From positions 1,364,001 through 1,428,000 of the forward strand of contig NZ_OZ245785.1 in the NCBI RefSeq assembly GCF_965227785.1: a stretch of 64,000 bases of DNA. The letters are read 5' to 3'. Below are positions 1 to 8,685 of the stretch, piece after piece. Made by a program: the position numbers and the translations under genes. Positions within the stretch are counted from its first letter, which is position 1. The number at the start of each line of letters is the position of its first letter. The DNA comes from Gracilimonas sp965227785. Lineage in GTDB: Bacteria; Bacteroidota; Rhodothermia; Balneolales; Balneolaceae. The notes below the pieces were generated by a model that was not told the DNA's origin, searched no databases, and worked only from the letters and a program-made list of their open reading frames with translations.

Positions 1-930
1 ATTATTTAGAAGAGGCACATTCTGACTATCTGTACCATTTAATAGGAGCTCATACAAATCAATAGAAGCTACCTGTTCGCCCTCTCTTATAACGCGTATA
101 TCTCGTAAGGAACCGGATACTTTTGGGCCGCCAACCCCATAAAGGACATTAAAAATGGTAGAATTGTGGGTAAATGAATAACCTCCCGGGTTCTTGACTT
201 CCCCAAGCACAAACAATTGTATGGGTCTTAATCGAGTAACAGTCAGGTCTATGAAAATAGTAGGTGGATTTCGAAGTAACCCGGAATAACTTTTCCCAAG
301 CCTTACTTTTAAAGACTCTCTTAAGTTTGAAAGTTTTTGTCCGGCCACCGTCACTAAACCAATATTTGGAATCAAAATTCTGCCTTCCACATCTACCTGT
401 AGCTCATACTGAAATTCAGTGGCACCCCATACGGTAAGCCTGAGCTGGTCTTCGGGGCCCACAACATATCCATCCCCAACGGGTCCTACCGTTCTTGGCT
501 TGAAAGGATCGGGAGTGTCGGAAAAAATATTGTAGCCGAAATACTCTAATCCCGAGGTATCTTTAGATGTGGTAGTTTTTGGCACACTATCCTGATCACT
601 ACTTGCACTTAATATAATATCATCTGCACTTGTAACATTTCCGCTCAGATTTTCAAACCCGGTGCCTATGGTATCGTTTCTATTATTTAACCTAAGATCA
701 ATCAACCACTGTTGAATTTGCTCTTCCGAAACTCCCCTTGCTCGGGCAACTCTGGCTATCTGATCCGGATCATTGGGATTAATTCCCGCTTGCCTGGCGA
801 TTTGTTGTGCTTGGGAAAGCGTTAAATTCCTTCTTGTTAATTCCTCTTGTACTGAACTTTGTGCGTAAGCAGAAACAGTTAAAAAAAATAGACCACCCAA
901 AACCAAATAAATAACTCGCATACCCATCAT
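1..930 (-). CDS. Polysaccharide export protein with SLBB domain (partial, 3' end outside window)
   Basis: The reading frame is open from about 930 to the left edge, so the C-terminus is missing. ATG codons at 930, 927 and 921 are all possible starts. A hydrophobic signal peptide ending near AYAQ is followed by a short helical, Gln/Arg-rich region (about residues 25-75). Then come a Poly_export-like segment (motif GPEDQLRLTVWG) and an SLBB segment (motif VLGEVKNPGGYSF). Wza-type proteins of this family form the outer-membrane channel for capsule or exopolysaccharide. The architecture matches the complete exporter at 40787-43237, including the N-terminal helical domain, so the two are paralogues. 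I infer periplasmic/outer-membrane location. Confidence 0.85.
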   Translation of the reverse strand, partial: MMGMRVIYLVLGGLFFLTVSAYAQSSVQEELTRRNLTLSQAQQIARQAGINPNDPDQIARVARARGVSEEQIQQWLIDLRLNNRNDTIGTGFENLSGNVTSADDIILSASSDQDSVPKTTTSKDTSGLEYFGYNIFSDTPDPFKPRTVGPVGDGYVVGPEDQLRLTVWGATEFQYELQVDVEGRILIPNIGLVTVAGQKLSNLRESLKVRLGKSYSGLLRNPPTIFIDLTVTRLRPIQLFVLGEVKNPGGYSFTHNSTIFNVLYGVGGPKVSGSLRDIRVIREGEQVASIDLYELLLNGTDSQNVPLLNN

Positions 931-1065
931 ATAATAAAGTTTAATCTAACCTAATTTCTCTCGAATATTATGTACCCCTTGCATTTACATCCTCAAAATA
1001 GAAAATAACCACCAACTAGCAATGTCTGTTCTTTAAATATTATAATTTATTAATATGAATGGCCT

Positions 1066-3135
1066 TCAAAACTGAATTCTTACCTGCATACCTATTGAGC
1101 TTCTAACATCACCCTCAATCTTACTTAGCCCACTACCGATCACCTGAGTATTTTCAAAAATAGTAATGCCATACTTAAACCACAGATCTAAGAACTCCGT
1201 TGCTGTATATTTTACAGTTACATACGCTCTCTGACCCTGGTCATACAAAACCGTATTTGAAAGCACATATAACAAGTCACTTTCAAATTGATATACTCTT
1301 GTTGAAAAACTTTCCGTATCAAATACAGACACTCGCGCGTCAATTCGGAGTGCATCAATCGGCTGTAATCGAACGTCCTGATACATGAGGAAACCTTTCT
1401 CCCAGACATCGCCCGCCTCTTTATTCCGCGCGAATTCTAACCGTGAACGTAGACGAACTGCGGAACTAACCTGATATTCGAAGTTTGCTCGGATACTCGC
1501 TCTTTTTTCCTTGCCTAACCGAAGTTCGTTTGCTCCCCGCTCATTGGTTATTTCAAATTCCTCCTCCTGAAGTTCATTTCTAAGCAGCACGTATGCGTTC
1601 AGTTTCGGGGTGAATTTAACTTCAACCAAACCCAGCACATCGAAGCCACCGGTAGCCTGAGAAGTACCAAAGCGGGGAGCTGCAAAACGGTATTGATCCA
1701 CATATCCGCTCATGGATATTCTTTGGCTAAGCTGATGGCGAATGCCAACGTAAAACCCTTCTTCATTCTGCGGAGCTGAAGACCTTTCCCCAAACCCACT
1801 TGATAGAAGTGACTGAAAATCTCTTTCATAATTTCGGTAAGAAAGAGCCAGTTCCGTATTCTCTGAAATCGGAGCCTCTAATCCGGCAACAGCCCCTAAA
1901 CCCCCATTCTGGCTTCGCGCCAGTTCTCCGAAAACGAAAGCACTTCCAATAAGCCCACGATAGTCTATTCCTAAAACTGAGTTTACTGAGCCTTCAAAGT
2001 CATACAGGTTACTAAGTGAAGTACCCTTTGCTATGTAGCTGCTGAATTCATTGTAGTAGCCACTTACACCGAGTAGTCCAATGGATGTATCAAGACGAGC
2101 CCGGCCACCAATTACCTGTTGATCAATGTTATTTTTTCGGTCTAATTCACTTTGTGTTCTATGAAAGCCTGCTGATGTTGGAAATCGCGTTGTATCTCCA
2201 TTTACTACAGATGCCGTTCTCGGTCGGTTGGAATAGAAGGCCGTCAGTTCAATCGTTTCACCGTAAGTGGCCGCAACACCTCGGAAAAAATCCGTTTCCT
2301 GTGCTGAGGAATAAGCTTTTACACCTCGTTCGTTTTTGCTGATGGTTCCTATCACCTCACGCCCCTTTCCAAAGGCACCACCGGTCCACAGTACCAAACC
2401 CTGACCAAAGCTCAGGCTGTAATCTCCGACTACAAAATCTTTTAGTTTTCCGTTGTCAGTTAAAGCGATGTGGCCGGAGTTATAATCAAATCCAGTTATT
2501 CCCCGCAGGGTTTCACCCGGGTCTTTTTCCTGGGTCAGGTTTAGTGAAAGGTGATTACTGGTAATTCGAAACCGCTGGTAATATTTTACCGGACTCCCAA
2601 GGTATCCACCTGAGGAATCGGGCTCCCTGAACCCTGAACGGGTCTGTAAGTCTTGTTGATATCGGGAAAAAACTTCAATCTTGCGGTTTGCCATCCAGTA
2701 CTCAGGCTTCAGGTATAGATTCTTAAACTGTGACTCCGCTCCACCAATTGTCACATATGGAGCCATACGCTGATAGGTGGCTTCACCTACGCCCCTAACA
2801 TCGAGGAGCTCACTTTTCTCTTCAAATGGTTTTGTATTTCTGAAGTGGATAATTGCCCGGGCAATTTTAAGATTGATGCCGGGAACCTGAAGCAAGTCAT
2901 CCAATCCCCCACTGTTAAGATTTATAGGGTTGGAAGCAAGATCCTCAAGAAACTGTGTTAATTGCTCACCCGCCTCCCCAACTTCTTCCGTGTCCAGTTC
3001 TTCAAAGGCTTTTTCAAGCTGTTCTTCTACGCGCGTAGCTGTGGTATCTTCCTGAGCAATAGAAAATTCAGGGCAAGTCAGCATCACCCCTAATAAAAAC
3101 AGCCTCGCTATGTTACCCCACCCCCTGCTCATCAA
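1066..3135 (-). CDS. Helix-hairpin-helix outer membrane beta-barrel protein
   Basis: 689 residues. There is a signal peptide up to about residue 28, an acidic helical stretch, then a ComEA-like helix-hairpin-helix region at about residues 70-130 (LLQVPGINLKIA and LLDVRGVGEATYQRM). The remaining 550 residues are rich in alternating aromatic/polar strands and end in a terminal Phe (VRIQF), as outer membrane barrels do. HhH modules normally bind DNA, so their position on an apparent barrel protein is unusual. Homologues annotated simply as HhH-domain proteins are common in Bacteroidota (family knowledge). The start overlaps the stop of the upstream PorV-like gene by 4 bases (ATGA), which suggests translational coupling. 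No function is established from the sequence. Confidence 0.75.
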   Translation of the reverse strand: MMSRGWGNIARLFLLGVMLTCPEFSIAQEDTTATRVEEQLEKAFEELDTEEVGEAGEQLTQFLEDLASNPINLNSGGLDDLLQVPGINLKIARAIIHFRNTKPFEEKSELLDVRGVGEATYQRMAPYVTIGGAESQFKNLYLKPEYWMANRKIEVFSRYQQDLQTRSGFREPDSSGGYLGSPVKYYQRFRITSNHLSLNLTQEKDPGETLRGITGFDYNSGHIALTDNGKLKDFVVGDYSLSFGQGLVLWTGGAFGKGREVIGTISKNERGVKAYSSAQETDFFRGVAATYGETIELTAFYSNRPRTASVVNGDTTRFPTSAGFHRTQSELDRKNNIDQQVIGGRARLDTSIGLLGVSGYYNEFSSYIAKGTSLSNLYDFEGSVNSVLGIDYRGLIGSAFVFGELARSQNGGLGAVAGLEAPISENTELALSYRNYERDFQSLLSSGFGERSSAPQNEEGFYVGIRHQLSQRISMSGYVDQYRFAAPRFGTSQATGGFDVLGLVEVKFTPKLNAYVLLRNELQEEEFEITNERGANELRLGKEKRASIRANFEYQVSSAVRLRSRLEFARNKEAGDVWEKGFLMYQDVRLQPIDALRIDARVSVFDTESFSTRVYQFESDLLYVLSNTVLYDQGQRAYVTVKYTATEFLDLWFKYGITIFENTQVIGSGLSKIEGDVRSSIGMQVRIQF

Positions 3136-3950
3136 AAATAAATCATAAAATCGAGCCCGGGGCTAAATCCCAGAACTTCATGCTTTTGTACAGCAAAATT
3201 AATGTCCCACTGCCCCCGCCCATAGCCAAAACCAAGTGCATAAGTTAGTGGTCCCGTGGTGATACCCACCCTTCCTTTCAGATTCTCGATCACCAGGATC
3301 TCCATTCCTCCCCGGTAGGCTACAGGGAAATTTACGTCTTTCACCACATCGAAAGCGAGTAGAGCAATCTCATTCAGGGTATATGAAAAACCAATGGCGG
3401 TCTCTCGGGGCAGATCTTCCCGGATTCCGTTATAAGAAGCTCGATTAACGTTGATTGTTTTCGCACCAATCCAAAGGCTATTTGAAATTTCAGCGGCCAC
3501 CCCGATATCAACACCGATGGCTCCCCCTGAACCATAATCTCCTCCGAATGATATATGATTATAGTTTCCGGCTAATCCGAAATGCAGCATTCGCCACTCA
3601 TTCTTATAACCAATTCTCAGCCTTGTTTCACTGAATATATTATCACCGTACCTGTGAAAGCCCACTGATGCCACCCCGATTTTTGTGGGAACACGCGCCA
3701 ACGCCGACATATCGGTGAGCTCCGAGAAGCCATAATTTCGAAGTCCGTAAAATCCTATTGCAATATCTTCGTTAGCAGCAAGAGCCGGATTTGAAAACAG
3801 GGACCAGTCGTAACCGGGCAGCGCAGTAGTGGCTTGGCCTAACCCCAATCCACGAGCACCCATCGATAGCTGGGCAACGGCGGGCAGGGAAATCAACCCC
3901 AGAATAAATCCCAAAGAAAATTTATTTAGAACGTGTCGTATTCGTATCAT
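3132..3950 (-). CDS. PorV/UPF0164-like outer membrane protein
   Basis: 272 residues with a signal peptide (cleavage after about residue 26, VAQ). The mature N-terminus LSMGARGLGLGQATTAL is followed by SLFSNPAL, the pattern that opens PorV/PorQ/UPF0164-type barrels in Bacteroidota. Repeated amphipathic strands run to a C-terminal aromatic (FMIYF). It is the first gene of a two-gene minus-strand unit with the HhH barrel protein. It lies only 27 bases from the divergently transcribed porD-like gene, so the two promoters must be packed together or overlap the coding starts. PorV family members serve the type IX secretion system or fatty-acid-type transport; I cannot tell which applies. Confidence 0.65.
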   Translation of the reverse strand: MIRIRHVLNKFSLGFILGLISLPAVAQLSMGARGLGLGQATTALPGYDWSLFSNPALAANEDIAIGFYGLRNYGFSELTDMSALARVPTKIGVASVGFHRYGDNIFSETRLRIGYKNEWRMLHFGLAGNYNHISFGGDYGSGGAIGVDIGVAAEISNSLWIGAKTINVNRASYNGIREDLPRETAIGFSYTLNEIALLAFDVVKDVNFPVAYRGGMEILVIENLKGRVGITTGPLTYALGFGYGRGQWDINFAVQKHEVLGFSPGLDFMIYF

Positions 3951-3977
3951 TAGTACACCAAATGTTGACTAATAAAT

Positions 3978-4907
3978 ATGATCTCTCTCAGTAACTCTAT
4001 TTTTAAAATAATAAAGCCCGTTATCTTATGCGGGATAATTTTGCTGATCACTCCCCATACCGTCAACGGGCAGGAGTTCGATTGTTCTGTTACCGTGAAT
4101 ATTGATCAGCTTGAAGGTTCTTCATTCAATTACCTGGAGAACCTGAAACCAATACTGGAAAATTACATTAATGAATACCAGTGGACAGAGCAGGACTTTG
4201 CTGAGGAAGAACGAATTGACTGCCAGATTCAGGTAGCCATTAACAGCGGAACCTCCGATTATACCTTCTCGGCTGAAGTTGTCTTTCAGGTTCAGCGACC
4301 TATTTACAACACTACGGCCAAAACAACTACGATCTTGCTTAGTGATAACGCCTGGCAGTTTTCTTATCCCGAGGGAAAGAGCCTCATCCATGATGAGCTT
4401 CAGTTTGATGCGCTTACCGGCTTTATCGATTTTTATTGTTATACCATGCTGGGTTACGACTTTGATACTTTTTCTGAACACGGTGGCGATCCCTATTTCG
4501 GGAAGGCTCAGAACATTTTGAATCTGGCAGAAAGCACATCTGCGATCGGGTGGGCACGAAGCACCAACAACCGTCGAAACCGGAACACCATGATCACGGA
4601 CTTGGTTTCATCTAATTACCAGCCTCTACGAACAGCCTATTATCAATATCACCGCCATGGGCTTGACCAGTTTGTGGCGGACCCCGATGTTGCCCGTGAG
4701 GAAATCCTGAATGCCCTTAAAACCATTCAGGAGGCCAAACGGCGTTCTACCAGCAACTTCCTTTTCGATATCTTCTTTGATACCAAAGCCCGAGAAATAG
4801 CTGCTGTTTTTGATGAAGCGGAAACCGATGTGCGACTGGAAGCTTATGACGTTTTGCAGAATACGGACCAGGGACATTTATCTGAATACGAAAGCTTGCA
4901 GAACTAA
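3978..4907 (+). CDS. porD: PorD-like (DUF4835) type IX secretion protein
   Basis: 309 residues with an N-terminal signal sequence ending near NGQ. The mature protein begins with FDCSVTVNIDQLEGS and contains the conserved region DELQFDALTGFIDFY...MLGYDFDTF, then GGDPYF, which I recognise as DUF4835/PorD. PorD-family proteins are needed for type IX secretion and gliding in Bacteroidota, and are periplasmic or outer-membrane associated. The gene stands alone on the plus strand, divergent from the PorV-like gene, which fits a secretion or envelope neighbourhood. The start at 3978 gives a complete signal peptide. Confidence 0.8.
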   Translation: MISLSNSIFKIIKPVILCGIILLITPHTVNGQEFDCSVTVNIDQLEGSSFNYLENLKPILENYINEYQWTEQDFAEEERIDCQIQVAINSGTSDYTFSAEVVFQVQRPIYNTTAKTTTILLSDNAWQFSYPEGKSLIHDELQFDALTGFIDFYCYTMLGYDFDTFSEHGGDPYFGKAQNILNLAESTSAIGWARSTNNRRNRNTMITDLVSSNYQPLRTAYYQYHRHGLDQFVADPDVAREEILNALKTIQEAKRRSTSNFLFDIFFDTKAREIAAVFDEAETDVRLEAYDVLQNTDQGHLSEYESLQN

Positions 4908-4991
4908 AATATTTATCTGCTGGTTTTGTATATTAGCCGCCCAAAAAAGCGGTTCCATAACTGAATTTATTAAGACGAAAAATTATAGCAA

Positions 4992-5762
4992 ATGAAATTT
5001 TACGTATGTATTAAAATGGTGCCTGATGTTAACGCACCATTGCAAATTAAAGACGGACAATTAATTCAGGATGCCGACCGGATGATTCTCAATGCTTACG
5101 ATGCTTCGGCAGTTGAAGAAGCTCTGGTGCTTAAAGAGAAACATGGCGGCGAAGTTGAGGTGGTTTGCATCGGCTCAGCTAAAGCTTCAGAAACCATCCG
5201 AAAGGCGCTGGCTATGGGAGCAGATAAAGCCACTCACATCCAGACGACCGGTGATGAGCAGTACGACTCCGGCTCTTATGCACGCATTCTTGCTAAATTT
5301 TTCGAAGACAAAGAGTATGACGTTCTTTCTTTAGGAAAACAGTCACAGGATACCGATTCGGGTTTAACCGGCAGTATGGTAGCCGAACTTCTGGAGCTGC
5401 CTTATGCCACTAACGCAGTTGGACTTGAAGCCGAAGAGGGCAAGCTCATCGTAAAACGACAGGGCGATTCCGGTCAGGAAATGATTGAGTTGCCTACGCC
5501 TTGTGCTGTCACCTGCTCTAATGACATGAACGAGCCACGCATCCCCAACCTGAAAGGAATTATGGCCTCTAAACGTAAGCCGGTTGAGCAGATCGAACTT
5601 TCTGCTTTAGGATTAAGTGATGATGAGCTTACTCCAAATACTTCCGTGAAAGGGTATGAAGAAAAACCCGGCCGAGAGCCCGGCAAAAAATTTGAGGGTG
5701 AACCGGATGAGATTGCCCGTGAAGTAGCACAACTTCTGGATACCGAAGCAAACGTACTTTAA
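4992..5762 (+). CDS. etfB: Electron transfer flavoprotein beta subunit
   Basis: 256 residues, normal EtfB length. It starts MKFYVCIKMVPDVN, the typical beta-subunit N-terminus, and carries an adenine-nucleotide-binding fold with SLGKQSQDTDSG at about residues 112-123 and an RIPNLKGIMASKRKP signature near 180. EtfB pairs with EtfA to carry electrons from acyl-CoA and other dehydrogenases to a membrane ETF:quinone oxidoreductase. It is the first gene of etfB-etfA-fixC-fixX. No Shine-Dalgarno sequence is visible ahead of the ATG; the leader is A-rich. Confidence 0.95.
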   Translation: MKFYVCIKMVPDVNAPLQIKDGQLIQDADRMILNAYDASAVEEALVLKEKHGGEVEVVCIGSAKASETIRKALAMGADKATHIQTTGDEQYDSGSYARILAKFFEDKEYDVLSLGKQSQDTDSGLTGSMVAELLELPYATNAVGLEAEEGKLIVKRQGDSGQEMIELPTPCAVTCSNDMNEPRIPNLKGIMASKRKPVEQIELSALGLSDDELTPNTSVKGYEEKPGREPGKKFEGEPDEIAREVAQLLDTEANVL

Positions 5763-5817
5763 AACATCTCAGCTTAAGCCAAAACTGAATCCAAGCAAAA
5801 GAAATTAAACCAAACTC

Positions 5818-6792
5818 ATGAGCACAATTCTCACACACATTGCCATCTCAGACGGTAAAATTAAGCGTTCTTCCCTGGAAGTTTTATCTCATTGCAAAAA
5901 ATTAGCGGAATCCGGCGGTCATTCTGTTGAGGCCGTTATCATCGATGAAAAAGCTTCTTCTTATGTTGACGGAGTTAAAAAATATGGAGCTTCAAAAATT
6001 TATACGGTTGAAGACCCTGTTTTCAAAAATCATATGAATACCCCGTTGCTCAAGGCCCTGGCTAATGTAATGGAAACAGCAAACCCATCCGTATTTGCAT
6101 TCGCTTCCACAGAGGGAACCAAAGATATTTTAGGTGCTTTAGCCGCCAATCAGGGTGCCGCTGTTCTTCCGGATGTTTCCTCTTTTGAACTGGCCGATGG
6201 AGGCATTACGGCCAAGCGTCCGGTGATGGCCGCAAAAATTGTTGCTAACACGGAAGCTAAAGGCGATAAAGTGTTAGTATCCGTTCGCTCCGGCTCTTAT
6301 GATTTAATTGAAAATAAGACCGATGCAGAAGTTGTAAATATTGATTTCAGCATGAACGATTCTGAGCTGAAAGCTACACTTAAAGAGATTATCTCAGCTT
6401 CCGGCGATACCATCGACCTGAACGAAGCCGAAGCAATTGTAGCTGCCGGCCGTGGCGTAAAAGACGAAGAAGGACAAAACCTGATTTCTGAATTGGCCTC
6501 TGTTCTAAATGCAGGAATCGGAGCTTCCCGCGCCTTAACTGAAGCCGGAGTTTACGACCCGAGCCTGCAGATTGGTCAGACCGGCAAGGTAGTTTCCCCT
6601 CAGCTGTATATCGCCGTAGGTATTTCAGGCGCAATTCAGCACGTTGCGGGTATGGCCAATTCCAAAGTAATTGTAGCCATTAACAAAGACCCTGACGCTC
6701 CCATCTTCGAAGTTGCTGACTACGGAATTGTCGGAGACTTGTACAAAGTACTCCCCCCCTTCATCGAAGAAATCAAAAAAATCAAAAATTAA
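5818..6792 (+). CDS. etfA: Electron transfer flavoprotein alpha subunit
   Basis: 324 residues. The C-terminal FAD domain is clear: GRGVKDEEG (about 219-227), GASRALTEAGV, GQTGKVVSPQLYIAVGISG and a final block with VAINKDPDAPIFEVADYGIVGD. The FAD held here is the redox centre of the EtfAB heterodimer. It follows etfB after 55 bases and precedes fixC after 80 bases that contain a perfect 12-bp inverted repeat. The whole group fits a beta-oxidation or amino-acid oxidation electron route into the quinone pool rather than nitrogen fixation. Confidence 0.95.
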   Translation: MSTILTHIAISDGKIKRSSLEVLSHCKKLAESGGHSVEAVIIDEKASSYVDGVKKYGASKIYTVEDPVFKNHMNTPLLKALANVMETANPSVFAFASTEGTKDILGALAANQGAAVLPDVSSFELADGGITAKRPVMAAKIVANTEAKGDKVLVSVRSGSYDLIENKTDAEVVNIDFSMNDSELKATLKEIISASGDTIDLNEAEAIVAAGRGVKDEEGQNLISELASVLNAGIGASRALTEAGVYDPSLQIGQTGKVVSPQLYIAVGISGAIQHVAGMANSKVIVAINKDPDAPIFEVADYGIVGDLYKVLPPFIEEIKKIKN

Positions 6793-6811
6793 TGTTTAAT
6801 GTGAATTGCTG

Positions 6812-6845
6812 AATGTTAAATGAACTAGTAGTCTCATTTAACATT
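6812..6845. repeat. Perfect 12-bp inverted repeat between etfA and fixC
   Basis: AATGTTAAATGA at 6812-6823 is the exact reverse complement of TCATTTAACATT at 6834-6845, leaving a 10-base loop. Related words such as CATTTAAAATT recur directly downstream to 6865. There is no U-run, so it is a poor intrinsic terminator. It may be an mRNA-stability hairpin or a short repeat element. Confidence 0.7.
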
Positions 6846-6872
6846 TAAAATTCATCATTTAAAATTTCCACT

Positions 6873-8198
6873 ATGGACGATAAGTTTGATTGTATAGTAA
6901 TTGGCGGTGGTGTGGCCGGCTTGGCTGCAGCCATGACCCTTGCCCGAAACAACATGAAATTCCTGCTAATTGAAAGGGGCGAGTTTGCCGGTTCCAAGAA
7001 TGTATCCGGTGGTGTGTTGTGGGGAAGCGACCTTGCCAAACTGGTTCCCAACTATTGGGAAGAGGAAGACGGCGGCTGGGAGCGATTTATAAATCATCGC
7101 CGGCTTACCTTCATGGACGAGCAATCAACTTTCTCCTTAGATTTTAAGTCTTCTCATTTCAATGAGCCACCTTATTCCGGTGTTGTCGTACTGCGTTCTA
7201 AGTTCGACAATTGGCTCTCGAGCAAAGTTCAGGAGGCCATCGATGCTTCCGATTTTGCCATGGACTCCTTCATAGCTACCAACATTAAGGTGGATGAAGT
7301 ACTCATGGAGAACGATAAAGCCGTTGGCATCAAAACAGGTGAGGATGAATTTCATGCTGATTCTGTTATTATTGCTGAAGGGGTAAATAACCTTCTTACC
7401 CGTCAGGTTGGGCTGCAGGATAAATATGTACCTGCCGACCACATGCTGACCGGGATCAAAGAAATTATTCGGTTTGATCAGGACGTACTGGAACAAAAAT
7501 TTCAGTTGAATGGACTCAGCGGAATGAGTAACGAGTTTGTAGGCTGGGCTACCGATGGCGTGGAAGGCGGTGGATTTCTCTATACCAACCGTGATACAAT
7601 TTCACTGGGATTGGTTCTTGGAATCAAGGATATGCGCGAGAAACAGAAAAGTCCGCATGACATTCTCAACCATTTCAAAACTCATCCAACGATTGCCGAT
7701 ATCATAAAAGACGGCGAAATCGTGGAGTACTCTGCTCATGCGGTGTCCTCCGGTGATAAGCGAGCCATGCCAAAAGAATTATACAAAGATGGTATTTTAT
7801 TGGCCGGTGAATCAGCCAACTTGCTGATGAATGCCGGTAAAGCCATTCAGGGAATGGATTATGCCATGCGCTCCGGGATTCTTGCCGCTGAAACTATTGG
7901 GAAGGCCAAGGAAAAAGGAGATTTCACATCTGCCACACTAAAAGAATACCGCAAGGTGATGGACGAAAGTTATGTGATGAAAGATATCAACGGTTTCCAG
8001 GATGCCGTTCATCTGCTACATACTGAGACCATGCAACAAAAGGTCCCCAATTTAGTTTGTGACTTCGGACGTCAGTTCTTCACCATTAAAAACGAGCCAA
8101 CTCCAAAATCGAAAGATATGTTGAAGGGAGCTATCAAACGTCATTCATCCATTTGGGAACTGGCAAAACTCGGATTCAAAGCAGGAAAATCGTTATAA
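6873..8198 (+). CDS. fixC: ETF:quinone oxidoreductase, FixC-like flavoprotein
   Basis: 441 residues. The N-terminal FAD-binding motif reads VIGGGVAGLAAAMTLARNN (G11, G13, G16), and GVNNLLTRQVGL and a second dinucleotide-fold segment ILLAGESANLLMNAGKAIQGMDYA follow. This matches FixC/ETF-QO flavoproteins, which accept electrons from EtfAB and pass them, with the ferredoxin-like FixX, to quinone at the membrane. The length is normal. Its usual partner fixX is displaced by about 490 bases because a four-helix-bundle gene bounded by inverted repeats lies in between. Confidence 0.93.
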   Translation: MDDKFDCIVIGGGVAGLAAAMTLARNNMKFLLIERGEFAGSKNVSGGVLWGSDLAKLVPNYWEEEDGGWERFINHRRLTFMDEQSTFSLDFKSSHFNEPPYSGVVVLRSKFDNWLSSKVQEAIDASDFAMDSFIATNIKVDEVLMENDKAVGIKTGEDEFHADSVIIAEGVNNLLTRQVGLQDKYVPADHMLTGIKEIIRFDQDVLEQKFQLNGLSGMSNEFVGWATDGVEGGGFLYTNRDTISLGLVLGIKDMREKQKSPHDILNHFKTHPTIADIIKDGEIVEYSAHAVSSGDKRAMPKELYKDGILLAGESANLLMNAGKAIQGMDYAMRSGILAAETIGKAKEKGDFTSATLKEYRKVMDESYVMKDINGFQDAVHLLHTETMQQKVPNLVCDFGRQFFTIKNEPTPKSKDMLKGAIKRHSSIWELAKLGFKAGKSL

Positions 8199-8671
8199 GT
8201 GAAAGGTGAAAAGGCAGAAAAAAAAGTATTCATATCATATTTGACAACATTGCAAATACTTCGTTTGCAAGTTTTTCCACCTTCTTTGTGTTATTGTTAT
8301 TAAGGTAATTGAGATTAATAGAGATTTCGAGTTGTGTATCAAGTTCAACCAATGAAGACCTGGATATTCGATAAAATCGCTTCCGATCTTTTTCAGATTT
8401 TCTTGAAGCACCTTCTGATAAATTGGATGGGATTGAAACAGCAGCTCGTCTCATTTGACTCGATAACCCAAAAGTTTCAGCCTTTGGATAATTTTCAGTT
8501 AATCTATAAATCTCACTAACTAATTCGACACTTTTTTTATAAACGTTTAACTGTTTGTGATTCAATTTGATCATGATACCCCTTGTTGATTAATGATTCT
8601 CAAATAAATACCTAAAAAAATTCAATCTGAAAAGTCAGCAAAGTTTTCACCTTTGCCTTTTCACTTTTCAC
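8199..8671. mobile_element. Putative small mobile cassette: four-helix gene inside an 18-bp inverted repeat
   Basis: GTGAAAGGTGAAAAGGCA at 8199-8216 starts immediately after the fixC stop. Its near-exact reverse complement lies at 8654-8671 (17 of 18 positions agree), just before fixX. The 473-base interval holds one gene, on the strand opposite to the operon. Interruption of a fixC-fixX pair that is normally contiguous supports insertion. I see no target-site duplication and no transposase, so mobilisation in trans or an ancient event is inferred. Confidence 0.5.
8230..8574 (-). CDS. Four-helix bundle protein (S23/23S rRNA intervening-sequence protein family)
   Basis: 114 residues. It has the hallmark N-terminus LNVYKKSVELVSEIYRLT, the central FGLSSQMRRAAVSIPSNLSEGASR and the YRISRSSLVELDTQLEIS helix. 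This places it firmly in the four-helix-bundle family that includes proteins from 23S rRNA intervening sequences and the Avd accessory protein of diversity-generating retroelements. No rRNA and no reverse transcriptase lie nearby, so neither role applies here. The protein is small and basic and could bind nucleic acid. It is antisense to the etf-fix operon and enclosed by inverted repeats. Confidence 0.9.
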   Translation of the reverse strand: MIKLNHKQLNVYKKSVELVSEIYRLTENYPKAETFGLSSQMRRAAVSIPSNLSEGASRKSEKDRKRFYRISRSSLVELDTQLEISINLNYLNNNNTKKVEKLANEVFAMLSNMI

Positions 8672-8685
8672 CAAACAGAAAAGAC

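Noticed and set aside
8230..8574. Avd protein of a diversity-generating retroelement or an rRNA intervening-sequence protein
   Set aside because: The fold family matches, but there is no reverse transcriptase, no template/variable repeat pair and no 23S rRNA in the window.
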